Shown here in pieces: positions 58,224-64,000 of a DNA stretch of 64,000 nucleotides. The position numbers and the translations under genes were made by a program. How positions within the stretch are numbered: position 1 is the stretch's first letter; each line of letters starts with the position of its first letter. This DNA comes from Candidatus Bathyarchaeota archaeon (GTDB lineage Archaea > Thermoproteota > Bathyarchaeia > Bathyarchaeales > Bathycorpusculaceae). The stretch covers positions 620,001 to 684,000 of the forward strand of contig JAOZHT010000002.1 of NCBI GenBank assembly GCA_026014735.1, read 5' to 3'. The notes under the pieces were generated by a model. The model made no database searches. It saw nothing but the letters and a program-made list of their open reading frames with translations, and was not told where the DNA came from.

Positions 58224-58565
58224 ATGGATGATTTCCCAGCGTTTATGAAAAACCCCCAAAACCAAGTCCCCGCCCAAAACCAATACAGCGATGGCATCGA
58301 AGGCTACTACTACACCGCCAACAACGGCGCGCAAATCGCTTTTTGGACCGCCCACACAGAAGGCACCAGCAAAACCCACAGCCACCCCTACGACGAATAC
58401 GTAGTCTGCATCCAAGGCAAATACACCCTGCTCATCGGCAACCGCGAAATCGACCTATTGCCCGGCGACGAATATCACATCCCAAAAGACACACCACACG
58501 CCTGCAAACGCACGGCAGGAACAAGAACCATCCACGCATTCGGAGGACAACGCATACAAAAATAG
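58224..58565 (+). CDS. Small cupin-domain protein
   Basis: 113 residues from the ATG at 58224 (aaggtg upstream); a TTG at 58218 is an alternative. HSHPYDEYVVCIQGKYTLLIG and LLPGDEYHIPKDTPHACKR are the two cupin motifs with metal-binding His/Glu/His. Single-domain cupins may be enzymes or ligand sensors. It lies 11 bases after hepT and could be part of that operon. Confidence 0.85.
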   Translation: MDDFPAFMKNPQNQVPAQNQYSDGIEGYYYTANNGAQIAFWTAHTEGTSKTHSHPYDEYVVCIQGKYTLLIGNREIDLLPGDEYHIPKDTPHACKRTAGTRTIHAFGGQRIQK

Positions 58566-58707
58566 CCTCAACAAAACCTGACCAAGCTACCAAGCCCACC
58601 AACAAGTAAAAACCGCCAAACCATAAAAAAGAACACGACGAATGGCTTATAGCCTCAATCAGAAAAAGGAAATTCGTTACCAAACTTCGCCGTATTGTCA
58701 TTTTAAA

Positions 58708-59952
58708 TTACGTGGAATTCAGGAAGAGTTGTATAAGACCTATTATTGATGTAATTAGTAATCCTGATGAAGCGATAAGCAAACCATAAAGAGAGTATAA
58801 CTCCTCTTTGGACTTACCTAACATCGAAAGAAAACTCGTTGCTGGATGTCTATATTGATTGGGCGGCGAGTAAATGTCCACATTAGCTATATGGGCTGAA
58901 AATAGTGTAAAACCCGGTGCAAGAACGTTCGTAGTTAGGGGATTGCCCTCTTCATTCTTATTAATTATAGTTTTTTCGTCTGGTTGAAGAGGCTTAACTG
59001 GGTATTTAAACTGGACAAACTGATCGTTTGGTGGCTTCATTATGATATAAAGCGTGTCTCCCGGAAAAGGTCGTGAATCTAGATTAGTTATCTCCCATGA
59101 AACTTCAATCTCGGAACCTACCACTATTCCCAATATGTTTCTAGGTTTTATTGTCCCTTTTAAGCCAATTTTGAAATTGTTTGATTGCGCTTGTGCGCCT
59201 CCTTGCAGCTTACTTGGATATGGGCATCCCAAAGTTTTATCGCCGTTTGTTTCTGGTGCAACAGAAGGATTGTTTGAAAGTTTGTTTTCGGCTACGTTGA
59301 TGTTATCCTTCCAACTACGTAAGACCTTATCAATTTCTTCTGAGTTCATCCCAGTTACTTCTAACTCACAACCATTACATTTTAACGTAATTTTATGACT
59401 AAGTGGTGTTTGCGTTAGTTCTTCTTTCTTGCTTCCGCTTAGGCGTTCTCTTTCATGGATAACGTATGTTGCAACTATGAAGATACTGACAATCATAAAT
59501 AGGGCGAGAAGGAAAGCCATCCAAGCAAGTTTTATAGCAAGCCCAAAAAATACCTCGCCGCCAGCGATATTCAAAAGGCTGAAGAAAAGGAAAATAACTA
59601 TTAAGGGAATGTTCGCCAATACAGTAATGATAAAGGCTACTGTTTTACGGTCATCTTTGGAAATATTCGTTAAAAAAATGCCGCTAAAAGTTGCCATAAA
59701 CCCTATTATGACACTCGTTGACGCAATAATTCCATTGACTACCGTAGGCGCTGTTTGAGCTGAAATCTCATTTAGCGTCGTCGTATTGGTGATTGTGTCA
59801 TTTATTGAAATGCCCCAGTTTGTTATAACGTTAACTCCTGAGGTTGTGTGAATTCTAATAGTAACAACAAACCACATCCAACCAACCATAAACCCAATCA
59901 GGATTGCGAAAATAATAATCCCGGCAACGGTTGCTAGTAAGGAGCGCTTCAT
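58708..59952 (-). CDS. Membrane protein with extracellular/cytosolic beta domain, unknown
   Basis: 414 residues, AT-rich. An N-terminal helix (VAGIIIFAILIGFMVGWMWFVV), a ~45-residue loop, three more helices to residue ~170, a soluble region with a zinc-like pair (LKCNGCELEV) and an Ig-like beta domain (KPRNILGIVVGSEIEVSWEITN... FTLFSAHIANVDIYSPP), then a final C-terminal helix. No family is recognised. It is divergent from the PLD-like gene with 193 bases between them, and the two share low GC, which suggests a joint acquisition. Confidence 0.6.
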   Translation of the reverse strand: MKRSLLATVAGIIIFAILIGFMVGWMWFVVTIRIHTTSGVNVITNWGISINDTITNTTTLNEISAQTAPTVVNGIIASTSVIIGFMATFSGIFLTNISKDDRKTVAFIITVLANIPLIVIFLFFSLLNIAGGEVFFGLAIKLAWMAFLLALFMIVSIFIVATYVIHERERLSGSKKEELTQTPLSHKITLKCNGCELEVTGMNSEEIDKVLRSWKDNINVAENKLSNNPSVAPETNGDKTLGCPYPSKLQGGAQAQSNNFKIGLKGTIKPRNILGIVVGSEIEVSWEITNLDSRPFPGDTLYIIMKPPNDQFVQFKYPVKPLQPDEKTIINKNEEGNPLTTNVLAPGFTLFSAHIANVDIYSPPNQYRHPATSFLSMLGKSKEELYSLYGLLIASSGLLITSIIGLIQLFLNST

Positions 59953-60145
59953 CTCTTTTTCCTCAAACTATCCTTTCAATCGTATTACAGCTATAAATTT
60001 TTGCATCGCTATGTTACTTGCTATATACGTACCATTCAGGCTATGGTGACTTTGCTAATACCCTGTAAAGGGGCTTTCGATTTTATACTATCGTTACCAA
60101 AAACCAAATATGTCAAACTATACCAGAGCTATTTGAGACAAGCGT

Positions 60146-61243
60146 ATGAAGATTAAGCAACCTCAATCTAACGACCCTATAGTATCACTTTGGCATCATC
60201 TGGATGAGGCAGAGTTTGCATTTAGGAATTGTGCTGCCAACAAGCATAATGCCACTTCTATTATCTACGCTTCTAGTCTTTTAATAATGCCGAACGTGGT
60301 TTTGGCTGGTGTAAGATTAATTGATCGATTAGTTGATATTGCAAATCTCTATCCCAATTGTATTTGTCTGGTTAGGACAACAACCCCCGAATATTTTAGG
60401 GGAAGAATGAGGCTTTTGCAGAAAACGGCTCTTGACACTTTGAGAAACAAATGTTATGTTGTTGTTTTTTCTCCTTATCGAGAGTTTTTGAATCATGCGA
60501 AGTTTCTACTTTATTATAATTTTTGTTTATCCGAACAGGTTGTTCAATACGGTACTTTCTTTGGCTCCACCAATTTCACTTGTGTTGGACTTGGGCGTAA
60601 TGCTGCAATGAGAGGAAATTATGAGGAATTTGCCGAAAGTAGAGATTTAGTAAAAAAAGCCTATAAAACGAATAGCAAAGACAGAGATTACTTGAAAGAG
60701 ATTTTATACCTGATTAACTATAAGGCTTGGCTGTATACCGATTCAAAGTACCTAGAAAACCATGTATCTGAGCATCTTAAATCTATTGAACGACTGCTTG
60801 CTCAAGAGCCGGTTCACTATCAGTACTCCGAAACCAATAGGTTTAGAAACTATTTGCTGTCAACGGTTTCGTACAATCAAACGTTAGCTTTACTTGATGA
60901 CATACCTGGCAAAAGGATTACTGAAAAAATAATTGAGGAATTAACTTCTGTTCATCCTCCCGAGGACCCCTTTGAAATAGAAGCCCTATCAGGGAACGAA
61001 AACTTGCCTGATTCATTGAAAGGTTATGGAGTTGTTCAGAACTACGAAGATTTGACCAAAAACAACATCAAAGCGCTTACGCTTGCATCAAATCTGATTA
61101 GAGAAAGGTATTTGCCAAAAATACATGAAATAAAACAATACGCAGACGAACGAGAGAAAGAGTTGATCAACGATCTAGAAAAGAATCATTCTAATCGTGC
61201 AACAAATCTTGAGAGTATTATAAATCCCTCAAAATACACTTAA
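60146..61243 (+). CDS. Phospholipase D-like nuclease-type protein
   Basis: 365 residues, AT-rich. LNHAKFLLYYNF (HxK at 117-119) followed by YGTFFGSTNFTCVGLGRNA (GSxN at 140-143) and NYEEF is a single PLD/HKD-like site. The aspartate normally four residues after the Lys is not evident and the H-K to GSxN spacing is longer than usual. The rest is helical (SEHLKSIERLLAQ; RYLPKIHEIKQYADEREKEL). Single-HKD proteins of this kind include restriction-like and Nuc nucleases that dimerise. The neighbouring TA pair and membrane gene make a defence role possible (inference). Confidence 0.6.
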   Translation: MKIKQPQSNDPIVSLWHHLDEAEFAFRNCAANKHNATSIIYASSLLIMPNVVLAGVRLIDRLVDIANLYPNCICLVRTTTPEYFRGRMRLLQKTALDTLRNKCYVVVFSPYREFLNHAKFLLYYNFCLSEQVVQYGTFFGSTNFTCVGLGRNAAMRGNYEEFAESRDLVKKAYKTNSKDRDYLKEILYLINYKAWLYTDSKYLENHVSEHLKSIERLLAQEPVHYQYSETNRFRNYLLSTVSYNQTLALLDDIPGKRITEKIIEELTSVHPPEDPFEIEALSGNENLPDSLKGYGVVQNYEDLTKNNIKALTLASNLIRERYLPKIHEIKQYADEREKELINDLEKNHSNRATNLESIINPSKYT

Positions 61244-61369
61244 CAGTAAAAGATCGTCCGATGGTTGCAGATCGTTTTGACAACCGCGTCTTAAGTAGAG
61301 GGGTAGTCTTTTTTGTTTATATGTCATAAAGTATAAGTGTATGTGTGTTTCCTTAATTGGAAGCTGGTC

Positions 61370-61654
61370 GTGAATAACGTGAACGTTCCTAAAGAAATCA
61401 ACACGTACTGTCCTAAATGTAAAGCTCACACAATCCACACTGTATCCCTCTATAAAGCCGGTAAACGCCGAGCCCTCGCGCGGGGCGAACGCCACCATGA
61501 ACGCGAAAAGGAAGGATACGGCGGACAAAAGTATCCGTTGCAGCATGAGTTTGCTAAAACCACTAAGAAGCAGACTCTGCGTATGAAGTGCAAGAAATGC
61601 AATTTCATGTACCATAAAGACGGTATACGCCTAAGGAAACTAGCATTAGTTTAG
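61370..61654 (+). CDS. rpl44e: 50S ribosomal protein L44e (eL42)
   Basis: 94 residues from a GTG at 61370, preceded by ggaag; a second GTG at 61379 is possible and matches the family start NVPKEINTYCPKC more tightly. Zinc cysteines are CPKCKAH and MKCKKCNF. GKRRALARGERHHEREKEGYGGQKYPLQHEFAKTTKKQTLR is the conserved E-site loop. First gene of the L44e-S27e-aIF2alpha-Nop10-PAC2 operon. Confidence 0.95.
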   Translation: MNNVNVPKEINTYCPKCKAHTIHTVSLYKAGKRRALARGERHHEREKEGYGGQKYPLQHEFAKTTKKQTLRMKCKKCNFMYHKDGIRLRKLALV

Positions 61655-61674
61655 ATTTATAGGAGAAAAAAGTT

Positions 61675-61872
61675 ATGTCTGATTGGAATAAACTTATCCC
61701 CAAGCCCCGAAGCGTGTTTCTGCGCGTTAAATGCCAGAAATGCGGCAACGAGCAACTCGTCTTCAGCAACACAGTTAACAAAATCAGCTGCAACGTATGC
61801 GGCGAAGTTTTAGCTGAACCCACCGGCGGAAGAGCAAACATCAACGGCGAAGTCCTCACCGTCCTCGAGTAG
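61675..61872 (+). CDS. rps27e: 30S ribosomal protein S27e (eS27)
   Basis: 65 residues. The C4 zinc finger is VKCQKCGNEQLVF...ISCNVCGEVLAEPTGG, standard for archaeal S27e. A taggag ribosome binding site precedes ATG. Spaced 20 bases after L44e, 12 before aIF2-alpha. Confidence 0.96.
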   Translation: MSDWNKLIPKPRSVFLRVKCQKCGNEQLVFSNTVNKISCNVCGEVLAEPTGGRANINGEVLTVLE

Positions 61873-61884
61873 GAGACCGCCAAG

Positions 61885-62670
61885 ATGGCTGAGCGTAAGC
61901 CCCAATGGCCCGAAGTCGGCGACCTCGTCATCGCCACCATAGAAACCGTCACGGACTACGGCGCTTACGCTAAACTCGACGAATTCGACAAACGCGGCCT
62001 TCTACACGTATCCGAAATTTCTTCCTCATGGATCAGAAACATCCGCGACTTCGTGCGGGAAGGACAAAAACTCGTCCTCAAAGTTCTCAGAGTCGACCAC
62101 GATAAAGGCCACATAGACCTCTCGCTGCGCCGCGTCACCAAACGGGAACGCATCGAAAAAGTCATGTCCTGGAAAAAAGAACGCAAAGCCGACGCATTAC
62201 TCCGAGGCGTCGCAGAGAAACTGGGCATGACCAGCGAGGAAGTTTACCAGAAAGCCGGCACCGTCATCGAGGCAAAATATGACCTCTACGAGGGCTTCGA
62301 AAAAGCAGCCATCGAAGGCCCCGAAGCACTCACCGAAATCGGCGTTCCCCAGGAAATCGCGGAGGCCTTCAGCCAAGTCGCCGAGGAACGCATCCACGTA
62401 AAGATGGTCAAGGTGCGGGGCGTACTGGAAATCAAAGTTTCTAAACCCAACGGCGTAAAAGTCATCAAGGAAGCCTTCGGCAAAGCAAAGGGCGAAAAAA
62501 TCAAGGACGCCAAAATCACCTTCTACGTCATCGCCGCCCCAAAATACAGCATCGAGGTGCAGGCGGAGAACTATAAACGCGCAGAGGATGTTATCCAGAA
62601 AACCGCCGACAACGTCATCGGCAACGTAACCAAAGCCGGCGGACAGGGCACTTTTAGAAGGGAAAAATAG
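61885..62670 (+). CDS. aif2a: Translation initiation factor aIF2 subunit alpha
   Basis: 261 residues. N-terminal S1 domain (PEVGDLVIATIETVTDYGAYAKLDEF, GLLHVSEISSSWIRNIRDFVREGQ), a helical middle, and a C-terminal alpha/beta domain (KGEKIKDAKITFYVIAAPKYSIEVQAENYKRAEDV) that contacts aIF2-gamma. Its stop shares a base with the Nop10 GTG. Confidence 0.96.
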   Translation: MAERKPQWPEVGDLVIATIETVTDYGAYAKLDEFDKRGLLHVSEISSSWIRNIRDFVREGQKLVLKVLRVDHDKGHIDLSLRRVTKRERIEKVMSWKKERKADALLRGVAEKLGMTSEEVYQKAGTVIEAKYDLYEGFEKAAIEGPEALTEIGVPQEIAEAFSQVAEERIHVKMVKVRGVLEIKVSKPNGVKVIKEAFGKAKGEKIKDAKITFYVIAAPKYSIEVQAENYKRAEDVIQKTADNVIGNVTKAGGQGTFRREK

Positions 62671-62852
62671 TGGTTTGGCAGCTACGCCGATGCGTAAAAT
62701 GCAGCGCATACACCCTCAACAAGACGGTGTGCCCAGTATGCGGCGGCGCAGTGCATATTCCTCATCCACCCAAATTTTCACCCGACGACAAATACTTCAA
62801 GTACCGCATGGCGGCAAAAAGGAGCCAAGAAAGTGAAGGAAACCTACATTAA
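62670..62852 (+). CDS. nop10: H/ACA ribonucleoprotein Nop10
   Basis: 60 residues from a GTG. LRRCVKCSAYTLNKTVCPVCGG is the zinc ribbon (CX2C, CX2C) and HPPKFSPDDKYFKYRMAAKR the linker and helix that bind Cbf5. It takes part in pseudouridylation. Overlaps both neighbours. Confidence 0.95.
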   Translation: MVWQLRRCVKCSAYTLNKTVCPVCGGAVHIPHPPKFSPDDKYFKYRMAAKRSQESEGNLH

Positions 62853-63603
62853 AGAATTCGCGCAGATCCAACCCAGCAACCCCGTGCTCATCGAAGGCCT
62901 GCCCGGCCTGGGCCTTGTGGGCAAAATCGCGTTGCGCTACCTCATCAAGCAGCTGAAAGCCAAAAAAATCGCTTACCTCTACTCCCCGCATTTCCCCTAC
63001 TTTGTGCTCGTAAACAAGAAGGGCGACGTGCGGCTGCTACGCGGCGCATTCTACTACTACCAAAACCCCAAAGGCAACGACATCCTCCTCTTCACCGGCG
63101 ACAGCCAATCCCAAACCATCGAGGGACAATACGAAATCGCCGACCGCATGCTCGACTTCTCTGAGCGCCACGGCGTAAAAACCATCGCCACCATCGGCGG
63201 CTACCGCATGGAACCCAAAGAGAAACCCAAAGTCTACATAGCCGCAACCGACCCCAGCCTACTCCAAAAAGCCCTTGACGGCGGCGCCACCCTAAGCGAA
63301 TCCGGCAGCCCCATCGTCGGCACCGCAGGCCTCATCCTGGGACTCTCCAAATTCAAGCAAATCGAAGCCATCTGCCTGCTCGGCGAAACCCGCGGTTACC
63401 TCCCCGATCCCCAAGCCGCCAAAAGCGTTCTTGAAGTGCTCAGCGCCACCTTCAACTTCGACCTTGACCTTAAAGGCCTAGACGAGGAAATCCAGAAAGC
63501 CGAAACCATGGTGACTAAGCTCCAGCAGATCGAAGCCAAACGCGTGCTTGAAGCTGAAGAAAACCGCAAGCAAGAAGACAAGAAAACCACCTATATTTCC
63601 TAA
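62833..63603 (+). CDS. PAC2 family protein (proteasome assembly chaperone-like)
   Basis: 256 residues from a GTG overlapping Nop10 by 20 bases. NPVLIEGLPGLGLVGKIALRYLIKQLKAK is the family start; FTGDSQSQTIEGQYEIADRMLDF, TIGGYRMEP and GTAGLILGLSKFKQIEAICLLGETRGYLPDP follow. The C-terminal ~40 residues form a charged helix. Archaeal PAC2/PbaB-like proteins act in proteasome assembly or as chaperones. Its place after nop10 is widely conserved in archaea. Confidence 0.9.
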   Translation: MKETYIKEFAQIQPSNPVLIEGLPGLGLVGKIALRYLIKQLKAKKIAYLYSPHFPYFVLVNKKGDVRLLRGAFYYYQNPKGNDILLFTGDSQSQTIEGQYEIADRMLDFSERHGVKTIATIGGYRMEPKEKPKVYIAATDPSLLQKALDGGATLSESGSPIVGTAGLILGLSKFKQIEAICLLGETRGYLPDPQAAKSVLEVLSATFNFDLDLKGLDEEIQKAETMVTKLQQIEAKRVLEAEENRKQEDKKTTYIS

Positions 63604-64000
63604 ACAAAATTTTCTTTTATTATCTCCACTGTTCTCTGGGCAGCATGGCCGCCGCCAAACGGAGACGCAGAGGGCAAGGGCGTTTCTGATGCAAGCGCCT
63701 CGTTCATGGCTGCTAAGATGCGGTTTTTATCTGTACCCACCACCCTGGCAAAGCCTGCCTCCGCAGCTTCGGGGCGCTCGGTGCTGAGGCGAATAACCAG
63801 CACGTGCTTGCGAATTTGGGGCGCGGTGGCTTCTTCCTGGATGCCGCCTGAATCAGTGATAATTAAGCGGCACATCTTCTCCAGCATCAAGAAATCCAGG
63901 TACCCCAGCGGCGGCAAAACCAGCACGTTAGGCATCTCCATGAGCGCGGAGAGTTTGCCGTTTTCCTCCAGCCGCCTTTTGGTCCTTGGATGCATCGGAT
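63600..64000 (-). CDS. wecB: UDP-N-acetylglucosamine 2-epimerase (partial, N-terminus outside window)
   Basis: The last ~133 residues are visible; the frame runs off the right edge. MHPRTKRRL, LGYLDFLMLEKMCRLIITDSGGIQEEA and TERPEAAEAGFARVVGTD are the conserved C-terminal blocks, with SGGIQEE in the UDP-binding site and TERPE nearby. It converts UDP-GlcNAc to UDP-ManNAc for surface polysaccharide or glycans. Convergent with the PAC2 gene, with a four-base overlap. Confidence 0.92.
   Translation of the reverse strand, partial: PMHPRTKRRLEENGKLSALMEMPNVLVLPPLGYLDFLMLEKMCRLIITDSGGIQEEATAPQIRKHVLVIRLSTERPEAAEAGFARVVGTDKNRILAAMNEALASETPLPSASPFGGGHAAQRTVEIIKENFV

Noticed and set aside
1-64000. CRISPR arrays
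   Set aside because: No series of regularly spaced short direct repeats and no cas genes were seen.
1-64000. Transposase or integrase genes
   Set aside because: None of the supported ORFs shows a DDE, serine- or tyrosine-recombinase motif, despite the repeats and islands.

Overview
The window is archaeal. It encodes archaeal or eukaryote-type information genes: ribosomal proteins L3, L4, L23, L2, S19, L10e, L44e and S27e, aIF2-alpha, Nop10, RNA polymerase subunit L, transcription factor S, exosome Csl4, PCNA, both primase subunits, GINS and diphthamide synthase. It also has a tRNA-Ser with an intron at the archaeal 37/38 position, TATA boxes lying 20-35 bases before starts, and many TTG or GTG starts. 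GC is moderate (near 50% by eye) and drops in several islands. The gene mix (TACK-like informational operons, TreT trehalose synthase, an archaeosortase, large PQQ-propeller surface proteins) fits the Bathyarchaeia/Thermoproteota side best. That placement is inference, not proven here.

Layout. 1-3.1 kb: a PhoU/RCK_C protein and an MgtE-type transporter, then a CPBP-like membrane protein. 3.4-5.5 kb: a radical SAM protein fused to an ATC-hydrolase-like domain. 6.0-15.8 kb: a carbohydrate block (TreT divergent from TreZ, a GH57 enzyme, TreY and MalQ) that can make trehalose by two routes and process alpha-glucans. 15.9-20.3 kb: a duplicated-domain secreted protein, two adjacent radical SAM genes, a nucleoside deoxyribosyltransferase and a 7-TM protein. 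20.5-27.9 kb: two paralogous PQQ-propeller surface proteins flanking two TrmB-family regulators, with a shared operator-like sequence. 28.0-31.3 kb: intact tRNA-Ser(CGA), a radical SAM/SPASM plus HEAT-repeat pair, and a decayed copy of the same tRNA. 31.7-34.9 kb: L3-L4-L23-L2-S19. 35.1-38.8 kb: a membrane protein and a 2.2-kb AT-rich insert bounded by two copies of the 3' end of the dCMP deaminase gene. 38.9-50.7 kb: tRNA/rRNA modification, L10e, PEP synthase, Dph2, exosome/RNAP/TFS genes, archaeosortase, GINS and PriS. 50.8-57.0 kb: surface and glycosylation genes, then PriL and PCNA. 57.1-61.3 kb: an accessory patch with an MntA-HepT toxin-antitoxin pair, a cupin, a membrane protein and a PLD-like protein. 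61.4-63.6 kb: L44e-S27e-aIF2alpha-Nop10-PAC2. The right edge cuts a UDP-GlcNAc 2-epimerase.

The most unusual content is non-coding. There are three families of dispersed intergenic repeats (called R1, R2 and R3 here). R1 is about 125 bp and ends in a perfect-stem hairpin. R2 sits just downstream of both PQQ genes and directly against the tRNA. R3 is a TATA-plus-G-tract element, and two of its copies bracket the ribosomal block in inverted orientation. There are also two direct-repeat-bounded islands. The one at the dCMP deaminase 3' end has the geometry of site-specific integration into a protein-coding gene, although no integrase is present.
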